Source: Burkholderia latens
GTDB lineage: Bacteria > Pseudomonadota > Gammaproteobacteria > Burkholderiales > Burkholderiaceae
Assembly: GCF_001718795.1 (NCBI RefSeq)
Contig: NZ_CP013438.1
Coordinates: forward strand, 682,001 to 746,000
Length of the DNA stretch: 64,000 nucleotides
Reading direction: 5' to 3'
In this document: positions 49,187-57,985 of the stretch, piece by piece
How the letters are laid out: every line of letters starts with the position of its first letter
Position numbering within the stretch: position 1 is the first letter of the stretch
Notes under the pieces: generated by a model
The model's database searches: none
What the model saw: the letters and a program-made list of their open reading frames with translations, nothing else
What the model was told of the DNA's origin: nothing
Translations under genes and position numbers: made by a program

Positions 49187-50059
49187 GTGACGAATGATCA
49201 GGATGACGGCGATACGCGGCTGACCGAGCAGGTCGTCGCGAGCTTCGACGGTACGCCGAACCCGCGCTTGCGCGTGCTGATGCAAAGCCTCGTGCGGCAC
49301 CTGCATGCGTTCGTTCGCGAGACGGAGCTGACCGAAGCCGAATGGATGGCCGCGATTCGCTTCCTGACCGAAACCGGGCAGATGTGCGACGACGTCGTGC
49401 GCCAGGAGTTCATTCTGCTGTCGGACACGCTCGGCGTGTCGATGCTGGTCGATGCGATCAACCATCGATTTGCGACCGGCGCGACGGAAACGACGGTGTT
49501 CGGCCCGTTCTACATCGAAGGGATGCCCGACCGCGCGTATGGCGAGAACATGGCGTTCACGCCAGGCACGCCGGCGCTCGTGCATGGCCGCGTGCTGACG
49601 ACCGACGGTGCGCCGGTGCCGGGCGCCGTGCTCGACGTCTGGCAGACCGCCGACAACGGCATGTATTCCGGACAGGACAGCGCGCAACCGCACGGCAACC
49701 TGCGCGGCCGTTACCGGACGGATGCCGACGGACGTTACGCGATCACGACGATTCTGCCGGTCAGCTATCCGATCCCGAGCGACGGCCCCGTCGGGAAGAT
49801 GCTCGACGCGACCGGACGGCACCCGTGGCGGCCCGCGCATCTGCATTTCATGATCGACGCGCCGGGCCATCGGACGCTCGTCACGCATCTGTTTGACGAG
49901 GCGGACGAATACCTGGAATCGGATGCGGTGTTCGGCGTGAAGCCGTCGCTGATGGTTGCATACCGTCCGCGCGAGGCCGGCGATGAGCTGGCGCGCCGGT
50001 TCGGACTCAGCGGCGCGTACCGCGAAGCGACGTACGACTTCGTGCTCGACCGGAGTTGA
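49187..50059 (+). CDS. hapG: Intradiol ring-cleavage dioxygenase, probable hydroxyquinol 1,2-dioxygenase (HapG-like)
   Basis: 290 aa from the GTG at 49187, with GGAG nearby. The N-terminal helical dimer domain is followed by the beta-sandwich catalytic domain: TVFGPFYIEGMPDRAYGENM, DVWQTADNGMYSGQD and HLHFMIDAPGHRTLVTHLFD. Tyr (PFY; Y-R-T) and His (HLHF) residues are the Fe(III) ligands of the family. It would turn hydroxyquinol into maleylacetate, giving the operon a second entry to the same intermediate. Confidence 0.88.
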   Translation: MTNDQDDGDTRLTEQVVASFDGTPNPRLRVLMQSLVRHLHAFVRETELTEAEWMAAIRFLTETGQMCDDVVRQEFILLSDTLGVSMLVDAINHRFATGATETTVFGPFYIEGMPDRAYGENMAFTPGTPALVHGRVLTTDGAPVPGAVLDVWQTADNGMYSGQDSAQPHGNLRGRYRTDADGRYAITTILPVSYPIPSDGPVGKMLDATGRHPWRPAHLHFMIDAPGHRTLVTHLFDEADEYLESDAVFGVKPSLMVAYRPREAGDELARRFGLSGAYREATYDFVLDRS

Positions 50060-50064
50060 CCGAC

Positions 50065-50376
50065 ATGGCCCGATTCTTTGCGGTGCTCGCGACGGACCAG
50101 CCGGGGATGCACGACGTGCGCGACCGCGTGCGTTCCACCCATCGCAGCTATCTGCGCTCGGCGGCTCAGCATGGCGTGTATGTACGGCTCGGCGGCCCGA
50201 CGCTCGATCCGCACGGCGATGCGATGAACGGCACGCTGCTCGTGATCGAGGCGGACGACATCGATGCGGTGATGCGGTTCGTTGGCAACGATCCCTATGT
50301 GAAGGAAGGGCTGTTCTCGCGGGTCGAGGTGCGTCCGTGGGACTGGAGCCTCGGTAATCCCGAGCGGAGAGCGTGA
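50065..50376 (+). CDS. hapH: YciI-like protein (HapH position)
   Basis: 103 aa with the YCII fold pattern: ARFFAVLATDQPGMHDVRDR, VYVRLGGPTLDPHGDAMNG and FSRVEVRPWDW. YciI-like proteins in catabolic operons often dehalogenate or isomerise small acids, for example muconolactone-type or chlorohydroquinone relatives. The exact role here is unknown. ATG 50065 begins 6 bp after hapG and the gene overlaps the next start. Confidence 0.75.
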   Translation: MARFFAVLATDQPGMHDVRDRVRSTHRSYLRSAAQHGVYVRLGGPTLDPHGDAMNGTLLVIEADDIDAVMRFVGNDPYVKEGLFSRVEVRPWDWSLGNPERRA

Positions 50377-50714
50377 GCATGGGCGCGGCGCGACTCTGCC
50401 GCTTCTCCGATGTGCCCGACGGTGGGGCGCGGGTCGTCGACGAAGCGTGCATCGGCCGGCCGGTGATCGTCGTGCGGCGCGGGGAGCAGGTGTGGGCGTA
50501 TGTGAACCGCTGCCCGCACTTTTCCGTACCGCTCGATTTCGAGCCGGGCAACGTTTCGTGCTATCGGTCGCAGGTGCTGATGTGCGCGCATCACAGCGCA
50601 CTGTTCCGGTTCGACGATGGCGTGTGTATCGACGGGCCCTGTTCGGATGCAGGGCTTGAAGCTGTGGCGGTCGAAGTCGATTCGGCCGCGTGGGTGATTT
50701 GCCGACGCGCCTGA
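50373..50714 (+). CDS. hapI: Rieske [2Fe-2S] ferredoxin (HapI position)
   Basis: 113 aa. The Rieske motifs are CPHFSVPLDFEPG (about 48-60, C-x-H) and LMCAHHSALF (about 70-79, C-x-x-H), spaced as in small Rieske ferredoxins. The GTG at 50373 overlaps the previous stop; ATG 50379 is an alternative. Such ferredoxins in catabolic operons donate electrons to oxygenases or keep dioxygenase iron reduced. In this operon reactivation of HapCD or HapG is a reasonable guess. Confidence 0.82.
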   Translation: MSMGAARLCRFSDVPDGGARVVDEACIGRPVIVVRRGEQVWAYVNRCPHFSVPLDFEPGNVSCYRSQVLMCAHHSALFRFDDGVCIDGPCSDAGLEAVAVEVDSAAWVICRRA

Positions 50715-50928
50715 ATCGGTCGCCCGGGTAGCGCGGCGAGCTGGGTGAAACGGGAAATCGGCGTGATCTTCTCGGCTTCCATGAATCAGTATTGCGAAAT
50801 AAATTTTGATGTTCCGCGCTGAATCGGACCTGATCGGGGCTGGAGAGCGTGTTGTTTCAACGAGTATCGGGCGATTCCCCTTTAAGCAGCGGACGCTCGC
50901 TCAAATTTCCAAAAAAGACGGAGACACA

Positions 50929-52017
50929 ATGAAACTCGGGTTTGGCGTATTCGCGATGCTCGCCATCGCGCCGGGCGCGTATGCGCAAAGCAGCGTGACC
51001 CTGTTCGGTCTGATCGACAGCGGTGTTTCGTATGTCAGCAACGAGGGTGGCGGGAAGAACGTCAAGTTCGACGACGGCATCTTTACGCCAAACCTGTTCG
51101 GTCTTCGCGGCACCGAAGATCTCGGCGGCGGATATCGCGCGACGTTCGCGCTCGTGAACCAGTTCTCGATGGCGAACGGCAGCATCGTCGGCGCAGGCAT
51201 CTTCGCGCGTAACGCGTACGTGGGCATCGAGAGCGACCGGTTCGGCAGCGTCCGGCTCGGGAATCAGTACGACTTCATGGTCGATTCGCTGTTCGCGAAG
51301 GGCAACGCGATTTCGATGGACATCACGGGGCTGTACGGGTTCAGGAACGGGCCGTTTCAGCGGCTTGCGCTGCCGAACAATCCGACCGGCGCGTTCGACT
51401 GGGATCGCACGGCGGGCAGCAAGCCGGTGGCCAATTCCGTCAAATACAGTTCGCCGACGATTGGCGGGTTTTCCGGCGGCGTCATGTATGCGTTCGGCGG
51501 CGTGGCCGGATCGGTCGGTGCGAACAATGCCGTCAGTGCCGGATTGAACTACGAAGTCGGCGCACTCGGCATCGGCGCGGCCTATACGAACGAGAAGTAC
51601 GGCACGGCGCCCGGGACGCCGGCGACCAGCGTGCGCAACTGGGGCGTCGGGATGCACTACGACTTTGGCGCGGTGACCGCGAAGGCGTTGCTGACCACCG
51701 TCCACAACTCATTCAACGATGCCGGCGTGTGGATGGCCGAAGCGGGCGGGGTCTGGCGCATTCGCCCGGACGTGTTTCTGGGCGCCAAGTATATGTACAT
51801 GAAGGGCAATGAAGCCGTAAACGACAATCACGCGCATCAGGTCAGCGTCGCGCTGCAGTACCTGTTGTCGAAGCGGACGATGGTGTATGTGTCCGCCGAC
51901 TATCAACGCGCGAACAGCGGCGCGAATGCGCAGATCAACGGCGTGCTCGATCCGAACGGCGCGTCCAGTTCGGCAAGCCAGGCCGTTGCACGAATCGGTG
52001 TGCATACGATGTTCTGA
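50929..52017 (+). CDS. OmpC-like outer-membrane porin (second copy)
   Basis: 362 aa from ATG 50929, with GGAG nine bases upstream. The signal peptide is MKLGFGVFAMLAIAPGAYA with cleavage before QSSVTLFGLIDSGVSYV. Beta-strand alternation runs to a terminal phenylalanine (VARIGVHTMF). It differs clearly from the porin at 22-23 kb. It follows the hydroquinone operon after a 214-bp gap and may be its dedicated uptake channel, by position only. Confidence 0.9.
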   Translation: MKLGFGVFAMLAIAPGAYAQSSVTLFGLIDSGVSYVSNEGGGKNVKFDDGIFTPNLFGLRGTEDLGGGYRATFALVNQFSMANGSIVGAGIFARNAYVGIESDRFGSVRLGNQYDFMVDSLFAKGNAISMDITGLYGFRNGPFQRLALPNNPTGAFDWDRTAGSKPVANSVKYSSPTIGGFSGGVMYAFGGVAGSVGANNAVSAGLNYEVGALGIGAAYTNEKYGTAPGTPATSVRNWGVGMHYDFGAVTAKALLTTVHNSFNDAGVWMAEAGGVWRIRPDVFLGAKYMYMKGNEAVNDNHAHQVSVALQYLLSKRTMVYVSADYQRANSGANAQINGVLDPNGASSSASQAVARIGVHTMF

Positions 52018-52053
52018 TGCGGCGGCAACGGGCATGCCGCCCCGCGCGCACGA

Positions 52054-52875
52054 CTATGCGGCGTCGTCCGCCGCCGAAGCGAATCGCGCGAGACTGTCGC
52101 GCACGGCCGGCGCGTCGTAGCGGGCGCCTGCGCCGCCGAGCGCGACGGTCGCCTTCTGCGCGAGCGGCAACAACAGCGCAAGCGCCGCGGCCATCGCCGG
52201 CACCGCGGCAAGCCGCGATTTCGGACCGGATACCGTCAGCGCGCCGACGCAATCGCCTGCCGCGCCGAACACCGGCACCGACGCCGATGCGGTTTCCGGG
52301 TCGCGTTCACCGTACGACGCGGCCCACAACCGTTCGCGCACGTCGTCCCACCGCGCATCGTGCGGGTCGGTGAATGCGAGCAGCACTTTCCCGGACGCGC
52401 CCTGGTGAACCGGAAATTCCTCGCCGACCCGGATCGACACCCGCACCGTGCGCGTCGGTTCGACGCGATACAGCACCGAGCGCATATCGCCGTGGCGCAC
52501 ATAGAACGATGCCGTCTCGCCGAGTTCGCGGCTCAGCGTCTCGAGCAACGGTTCGACGACCGGGCCGACGCGAAACGAGCGCTGGTACAGCGCGGCGAGC
52601 CGCAACGGCTCATGCCCGACCGCGTACTGGCCGTCGTCGAGTTTGCGCATGAACCCGCCGTGCTCCAGCGCGGCGAGCAGCCGCAGGATCGTGCTCTTGT
52701 AGAGCCCGGTGCGGCGCGACAGCTCCGCGAGCGACAGCCGGTCGTCGGTTTGCCCGAATGCACGCAGGATCGCGAACGCGCGATCGAGGACGGCGACGCC
52801 GCTCGAGGCTTCGGTCGACGAATCGGCCACTTCGTCGGTGTGATCGGCGGGAGTCGAGGGCGAAGGCGAAGGCAC
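52054..52875 (-). CDS. IclR-family transcriptional regulator
   Basis: 273 aa. The N-terminal helix-turn-helix (about 27-90) has VLDRAFAILRAFGQTDDRLS and LAELSRRTGLYKSTILRLLA. The C-terminal effector domain (about 100-260) contains GEEFPVHQGASGKVLLAF, typical of the family. It is divergent from the HMG-CoA-lyase-like gene. The shared 173-bp region has three related 17-bp palindromes. Inference: it controls itself and the four genes 53.0-57.9 kb. Confidence 0.9.
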   Translation of the reverse strand: MPSPSPSTPADHTDEVADSSTEASSGVAVLDRAFAILRAFGQTDDRLSLAELSRRTGLYKSTILRLLAALEHGGFMRKLDDGQYAVGHEPLRLAALYQRSFRVGPVVEPLLETLSRELGETASFYVRHGDMRSVLYRVEPTRTVRVSIRVGEEFPVHQGASGKVLLAFTDPHDARWDDVRERLWAASYGERDPETASASVPVFGAAGDCVGALTVSGPKSRLAAVPAMAAALALLLPLAQKATVALGGAGARYDAPAVRDSLARFASAADDAA

Positions 52876-52915
52876 GGCAGGCAGTTCCTTGGGTTGACGA
52901 TCGCCTGACTATATC

Positions 52916-53035
52916 GTTCTGCCTGACAGAACACAAGTTCCAAAAATTGCGATTTCACGGGTATACCCCGCTTCCGAGTGCCCTTCTGCGCCCCTAAAGT
53001 TCTATCAAACAGAATGACGTTCTTTCAGATGGAAC
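52916..53035. promoter_or_regulatory. Three 17-bp palindromes in the IclR/lyase divergent promoter
   Basis: Site 1 at 52916-52932 is GTTCTG-N5-CAGAAC (perfect). Site 2 at 52999-53015 is GTTCTA-N5-CAGAAT. Site 3 at 53019-53035 is GTTCTT-N5-TGGAAC. Sites 2 and 3 are 20 bp apart, two helical turns. Site 2 overlaps the CGCCCCTAAAGTT element (52989-53001), whose TAAAGT may be a -10. Site 3 ends 13 bp before the lyase ATG. The layout fits repression of the catabolic operon and autoregulation from site 1. Confidence 0.75.
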
Positions 53036-53048
53036 AGTGAGGCGCCCA

Positions 53049-54035
53049 ATGCGTATTTCCGAAAGTCCGAAGGTGCTGGTCAGCGAAGTCGGGCCGCGCG
53101 ACGGCCTGCAGAGCATCAAGGCCGTCATGCCGACGGCCGACAAACTGCAATGGATCTCGGCGCTTGCCGCGGCCGGGCTGCGCGAGATCGAGGTCGGGTC
53201 GTTCGTGCCCGCGCGACTGCTGCCGCAGATGGCGGACGTGCGGGAAGTCGTCGCTCATGCGCTGGGGATTCCCGGGTTGCACGTCGCCGCACTCGCGCCG
53301 AACCTGCGGGGCGCCGAAAGTGCGTTCGACGCAGGCGTGCACAAGCTGACGTTGCCCGTATCGGTGACCGACGCGCACTCGCTCGCGAATATCCGCAAGA
53401 CCCCCGCGCAGATGATCGACGAGGTGCGCGCGATCGTCGCGCTGCGCGATGCGAGGTTTCCGTCGGTGCAGATCGAGGCGGGCGTGTCGGTGGCGTTCGG
53501 CTGCACGCTCGCCGGCGCGGTGTCGGACGACGAGACGATCGCGATGGCCGTCGCGATGGCCGAATGCGGCGTCGACGAGATCGGCCTGTCCGATACCAGC
53601 GGCTACGCGAACCCGGTGCAGGTGCGCCGGCTGTTCACGCGGCTGCGGCGCGAGGTGGGCGACAAGGCCGGCGGCGCGCACTTCCACAACACGCGCGGGC
53701 AGGGGCTCGCCAACGTGGTCGCCGCACTCGACGCCGGCGTGACGACGATCGACGCGAGCCAGGCCGGCCTGGGCGGCTGCCCGTATGCGCCTGGCGCGAC
53801 CGGCAACATCGTGACCGAGGATCTCGTGTTCCTGCTGGAGGCGATGGGATACGACACGGGCATCGACGTCGACGCGTTGCTCGCCGCGCGCGCGATCCTG
53901 CATGCGGCGTTGCCGGCCGAGGCGCTGTACGGCCACGTGGCGGACGCCGGGTTGCCGAAGGGTTTCCGTTATGCGGACGGCCGCGCGCCGGCCGCGGTCC
54001 AGCCGGAAGGCTGCGTAGCAGGAGTCGTGCAATGA
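53049..54035 (+). CDS. HMG-CoA-lyase-like aldol lyase
   Basis: 328 aa from ATG 53049, with AGG six bases upstream; GTG 53037 is an alternative. A DRE-TIM metallolyase fold is visible: VSEVGPRDGLQSIKAVMPTA at the N-terminus, IGLSDTSGYANP in the middle, and the active-site loop GLGGCPYAPGATGNIVTED with the catalytic Cys. The family splits 3-hydroxy-3-methylglutaryl-CoA into acetoacetate and acetyl-CoA. Paired with a CoA-transferase, an organic-acid catabolic role is likely. The true substrate is not shown. It overlaps the next gene by 4 bp. Confidence 0.85.
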   Translation: MRISESPKVLVSEVGPRDGLQSIKAVMPTADKLQWISALAAAGLREIEVGSFVPARLLPQMADVREVVAHALGIPGLHVAALAPNLRGAESAFDAGVHKLTLPVSVTDAHSLANIRKTPAQMIDEVRAIVALRDARFPSVQIEAGVSVAFGCTLAGAVSDDETIAMAVAMAECGVDEIGLSDTSGYANPVQVRRLFTRLRREVGDKAGGAHFHNTRGQGLANVVAALDAGVTTIDASQAGLGGCPYAPGATGNIVTEDLVFLLEAMGYDTGIDVDALLAARAILHAALPAEALYGHVADAGLPKGFRYADGRAPAAVQPEGCVAGVVQ

Positions 54036-55345
54036 ACGATCGTCAACCGGCTTCGCCGCTGCCATACGAAGGCGTGCGTGTAATCGAGATGACCCACATG
54101 GTGATGGGCCCAACCTGCGGGATGCTGCTCGCGGATCTGGGCGCCGAAGTCATCAAGATCGAACCGATCGCTGGCGACAGCACGCGCGCGCTGCGCGGGT
54201 CCGGCGCGGGCTTCTTCGGGATGTTCAACCGCAACAAGAAGAGCGTGGCGGTCGACGTGAAGGATCCGCGCGGGCTCCAGATCGTGCGGCGGCTCGTTGC
54301 GACGGCCGACGTGTTCAGCGAGAACTTCAAGAGCGGCACGATGGAGCGGCTCGGCCTCGGTTATCCGGCGCTGTCGTCGATGAATCCGCGTCTGGTGTAC
54401 GTATCGCACAAGGGCTTTCTGCCGGGACCGTACGAACATCGCACCGCACTCGACGAAGTCGTGCAGATGATGGGCGGCCTCGCGTATATGACCGGCCCGG
54501 AAGGCCGGCCGCTGCGGGCTGGGGCGAGCGTCAACGACATCATGGGCGGAATGTTCGGCGCGATCGGCGCGATGGCCGCGCTCGCGCAGCGCGAACGCAC
54601 CGGCCAGGGTCAGCAGGTGCAGAGTGCGCTGTTCGAGAACAACGTGTTCCTCGTCGCGCAGCACATGATGCAGTTCGCGGTGACGGGGCAGGCCGCGTCG
54701 CCGATGCCGAGCCGGATCTCCGCATGGGCCGTGTACGACGTGTTTTCGGTGAAGGACGGCGAACAGATCTTCGTCGCAGTCGTGTCGGACACGCAGTGGG
54801 CGCTGTTCTGCGATGCATTCGGCTTCACCGCGTTGAAGGACGATGCACGTCTTGCCACCAACAACCTGCGCGTGCAGGCGCGCGAGTGGCTGCTGCCCGA
54901 GTTGCGCGCACGGCTCGCCGCGCATTCGGCCGACGAGATCGGCGCGATCTTCGAATCGATCGGGCTGCCGTATGCGCCGATCACGAAGCCGCAGGACTTG
55001 TTCGACGATCCGCATCTGCTCGCAACGGGCGGCCTCGAAGCCGTGACGCTGCCGGCCGACGCGAGCAGCGCCGGCCGGCCCGTCGACACGCGCACCGCGC
55101 TGCTGCCGCTCACGCTCGCCGGCGAGCGCCTGCGGCTGCGCTCGGCGCCGCCCGCGCTCGGTCAGGACACCTGCGCGCTGTTGGGCGAACTCGGCTATAC
55201 GCGGGACGACGCATGGGCGCTGATCGAAGCCGGCGTCGTCGCGGGGCCGTGCGAGCGCGGTGCGGACGGCCGGCCGCCGGAGCGGCCGGGCGTGCGAGGC
55301 GAGCCGGTTGACCGGCCGTCGCCGAACGAAGTGGCGAGCGCATAG
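54032..55345 (+). CDS. Class III (CaiB/BaiF) CoA-transferase
   Basis: 437 aa. The start YEGVRVIEMTHMVMGPTCGM and GMLLADLGAEVIKIEP is the family signature. NRNKKSVAVDVKDPRG, the GQGQQVQSALFENNVF region and the VPYAPITKPQDLFDDPH-like segment (here LPYAPITKPQ) also match. It probably transfers CoA from a donor such as succinyl-CoA to a hydroxy-dicarboxylate that the adjacent lyase then cleaves. The 30-residue C-terminus (about 405-437) is Pro/Arg/Glu-rich and looks disordered. Translation is coupled to the lyase by an ATGA overlap. Confidence 0.88.
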   Translation: MNDRQPASPLPYEGVRVIEMTHMVMGPTCGMLLADLGAEVIKIEPIAGDSTRALRGSGAGFFGMFNRNKKSVAVDVKDPRGLQIVRRLVATADVFSENFKSGTMERLGLGYPALSSMNPRLVYVSHKGFLPGPYEHRTALDEVVQMMGGLAYMTGPEGRPLRAGASVNDIMGGMFGAIGAMAALAQRERTGQGQQVQSALFENNVFLVAQHMMQFAVTGQAASPMPSRISAWAVYDVFSVKDGEQIFVAVVSDTQWALFCDAFGFTALKDDARLATNNLRVQAREWLLPELRARLAAHSADEIGAIFESIGLPYAPITKPQDLFDDPHLLATGGLEAVTLPADASSAGRPVDTRTALLPLTLAGERLRLRSAPPALGQDTCALLGELGYTRDDAWALIEAGVVAGPCERGADGRPPERPGVRGEPVDRPSPNEVASA

Positions 55346-55427
55346 CGCCGCTGCGATCCACCGAACGAACAACGCATCCCGGCCGCGCGTCCGCGCGGGC
55401 GCGGAATGCGCATCCACGGAGACAACC

Positions 55428-56735
55428 ATGACATCCGCTTCCCCGGCGCTTGCCGCCGATCGCGAGACCGACGCGTCGATCGAGCAACGGGCCGTGCGCA
55501 AGGCCGCATGGCGCTTCATTCCACTGCTCGCGCTCGCGTATTTCTTCAACTATCTCGACCGCACGAGCGTCGGATTCGCGGCGCTGACGATGAATCGCGA
55601 TCTCGGCTTGACCGCCACGCAGTTCGGCTGGGGCGCGGGGATCATGTTCGCCGGCTATTGCGTGTTCGAAGTGCCGAGCAATCTCGCGTTGTACCGCTTC
55701 GGCGCGCGGCGCTGGCTCGCGCGGATCATGATCACATGGGGCTTGATGGCGGCGGCGACCGCGCTCGCGACGGGACCGACCAGTTTCTACGCGATCCGGA
55801 TGCTGCTCGGCATCGGCGAGGCAGGGTTTTTTCCGGGCGTGATCTTTTTCCTCGCGGTGTGGTTTCCGGCCAGTTACCGCACGCGCGTGCTCGCGTGGTT
55901 CACCGTGTCGACGCCGCTGTCGTCGCTGATCGGCGGGCCGCTGTCGACGTGGCTGCTGCAGCTCGACGGCGTGCTCGGGCTCGCGGGATGGAAGTGGATG
56001 TTCATCGTCGAAGGGTTGCCCGCATGCGCGCTCGGCTTTCTCGTACTGAAGCTGCTGTCCGATTCGCCGGCAACGGCTGCGTGGCTGTCGGGTGACGAGC
56101 GCGCCGCGCTGCAGCGCGCGTTCGAGCGCGAAGGTGCCGCGGCCGGCCGCAAGAAGCGCTTCGGCGTCGCCCTGCGCGACGTGCGCGTGTACGTGCTCGC
56201 GCTGATCTCGTTCGGCTTCACGATGGGGTCGTACGGCATCGGCATCTGGCTGCCGCAGATGCTGAAGGCGCACGGGATGTCGACGATGCAGACCGGCTGG
56301 CTGTCGGCGGTGCCGTACTTCTTCGCCACTGTCGCGCTGCTGTGGTGGGCGAAGCGGGTGGATCGGCGCGGCGGCCCGATTGCGAACCTCGCGATCGGCC
56401 TGGCCATCGGCGCGGTGGCGCTCGGCGTGTCGACGCATTTCCTGACGCTCGGCCCTGCGCTCGCCGGCATCACGCTCGCGCTGATCGGCACGATTGCCGG
56501 ACGCACGATCTTCTATACGCTGCCGTCGCGTTTCCTGTCCGGCCAGGCGGCGGCCGGGGGGCTCGCACTGATCAATTCGATCGGCGCGCTCGGCGGATTC
56601 GCGGGACCGTATCTGGTCGGTTACCTGAAGGACAGCTTCGGCACCTTCACGGCCGGGATGCTCGGCCTCGCGATCGTGCTGGCGCTCACGACGCTGCTGA
56701 CGCTGTCGCTGTACGCATTCGACCGGAGTGAATGA
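55428..56735 (+). CDS. MFS transporter, anion:cation symporter (ACS) type
   Basis: 435 aa with 12 membrane segments. RFIPLLALAYFFNYLDRTSV and the GWGAGIMFAGYCVFEVPSNL motif are typical of the ACS/phthalate-tartrate permease group, with IRMLLGIGEAGFFPGVIFFL in helix 4-5. It would import the organic acid processed by the lyase and transferase. ATG 55428 has GGAGACAACC upstream. It overlaps the possible GTG of the next gene. Confidence 0.88.
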   Translation: MTSASPALAADRETDASIEQRAVRKAAWRFIPLLALAYFFNYLDRTSVGFAALTMNRDLGLTATQFGWGAGIMFAGYCVFEVPSNLALYRFGARRWLARIMITWGLMAAATALATGPTSFYAIRMLLGIGEAGFFPGVIFFLAVWFPASYRTRVLAWFTVSTPLSSLIGGPLSTWLLQLDGVLGLAGWKWMFIVEGLPACALGFLVLKLLSDSPATAAWLSGDERAALQRAFEREGAAAGRKKRFGVALRDVRVYVLALISFGFTMGSYGIGIWLPQMLKAHGMSTMQTGWLSAVPYFFATVALLWWAKRVDRRGGPIANLAIGLAIGAVALGVSTHFLTLGPALAGITLALIGTIAGRTIFYTLPSRFLSGQAAAGGLALINSIGALGGFAGPYLVGYLKDSFGTFTAGMLGLAIVLALTTLLTLSLYAFDRSE

Positions 56736-56736
56736 C

Positions 56737-57861
56737 ATGACGCTTTCGCTCAAACGGCGCCGCCTGCTCGGCGCGGCCGCCGCATCGCTCGCGCTGCCTG
56801 CATGGGCCGACACGCGCACACCGGCTGAAAACGGAGCTTCCCGCATGACGACGCAAAGCAACTATCTCGCGGTGCGCAACGACTGGCTGGCCTCGGCGCT
56901 CGAACCTGCGCTCGAACCTACGCTGCCGATCGTCGACGCGCATCACCACTTCTACGAGCGGCCGGGATGGATCTACATGCTCGACGACTATCTGCAGGAT
57001 GCGCGGTCCGGCCACAACATCCAGGCATCCGTGTACATGCAGGCGTTGACGCGCTATCGGGAGGCGGGGCCGGTCGAACTGAAACCGGTCGGTGAGACGG
57101 CTTACGTCGCCGGCGTAACCGAGCCGCTGCAGCGCAGCAGTCCGGCCGTCGCGAAAGGCATCGTCGGGCATGCGGACCTGCGGCTCGGACAGCGCGTGCG
57201 CGATGTGCTCGAAGCGCATATCGACGCCGGTCGTGGCCGCTTCCGCGGCGTTCGACACCTGACGACGTGGGACGCCGATCCATCGCTCGCCAACCCGTTG
57301 TCGGCGGTGCCGCGCGGGTTGTTGCTCGATCCCGCGTACCGGGCCGGCGTTGCCCAGCTCGCGCCGCTCGGGTTGTCGTACGATGCGTGGCTGTTCTTTC
57401 CGCAATTGCCCGAGCTGTTCGATCTGGCGAAGGCGAATCCCGATACGCGGATCGTCGTCAATCACTGCGGCGGCGTGGTTCGGATCGCGAGCTATGCGGA
57501 CAAGCGCCCGGAAGTCTTCGAACAATGGTCGACGTCGATGCGCGAACTGGCGCGGCTGCCGAACGTATTCGTGAAGGTCGGCGGTCTCGGCATGCGGATC
57601 AACGGCTTCGATTTCGAGAAGGGCGCGCGCCCGCCGTCGTCAGAAGAGCTCGCTGCAGCGTGGAAGCCGTGGATGCTCACGTGCATCGAGGCGTTCGGTC
57701 CCGAGCGCTGCATGTTCGAGAGCAATTTCCCGGTCGACAAGGGCTCGTATTCGTTCGTGAACGGCTGGAATGCGTTCAAGCGGCTGACGGCGCACGCCAG
57801 CCCGGACGAGCGCGACGCGTTGTTCCGCAGGACCGTCACGCACGTTTATCGGCTCGGTTGA
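56737..57861 (+). CDS. Exported amidohydrolase-2 family protein
   Basis: 374 aa from ATG 56737; a GTG at 56728 overlaps the previous stop. The N-terminus KRRRLLGAAAASLALPAWA looks like a twin-arginine or ordinary signal peptide with cleavage near AWA-D. The metal motif is PIVDAHHHFYERPGW (HxH at about 72), then VVNHCGG and the ESNFPVDKGSYSF aspartate. Relatives include lactonases such as 2-pyrone-4,6-dicarboxylate hydrolase. It may hydrolyse a lactone or ester form of the substrate before or after uptake. The signal-like N-terminus is unusual for a cytosolic enzyme family. Confidence 0.78.
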   Translation: MTLSLKRRRLLGAAAASLALPAWADTRTPAENGASRMTTQSNYLAVRNDWLASALEPALEPTLPIVDAHHHFYERPGWIYMLDDYLQDARSGHNIQASVYMQALTRYREAGPVELKPVGETAYVAGVTEPLQRSSPAVAKGIVGHADLRLGQRVRDVLEAHIDAGRGRFRGVRHLTTWDADPSLANPLSAVPRGLLLDPAYRAGVAQLAPLGLSYDAWLFFPQLPELFDLAKANPDTRIVVNHCGGVVRIASYADKRPEVFEQWSTSMRELARLPNVFVKVGGLGMRINGFDFEKGARPPSSEELAAAWKPWMLTCIEAFGPERCMFESNFPVDKGSYSFVNGWNAFKRLTAHASPDERDALFRRTVTHVYRLG

Positions 57862-57882
57862 ACGCGTATCGCGGCGGGGCGC

Positions 57883-57914
57883 GACGCGGGCGCGGGCGGG
57901 CGCTCGCGTCTTTT
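57883..57914 (+). terminator. Possible terminator after the amidohydrolase
   Basis: GACGCG-G-GCGC pairs with GCGC-T-CGCGTC around a GC loop, followed by TTTT. It sits about 20 bp after the stop. Mismatches weaken it. Confidence 0.6.
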
Positions 57915-57985
57915 GCCGTCGCTAAGTCGTCGGGCCGGTTCAACCATCGTCGTCCGGATTGACGTTGCGGCGATCGCAACGTGCA

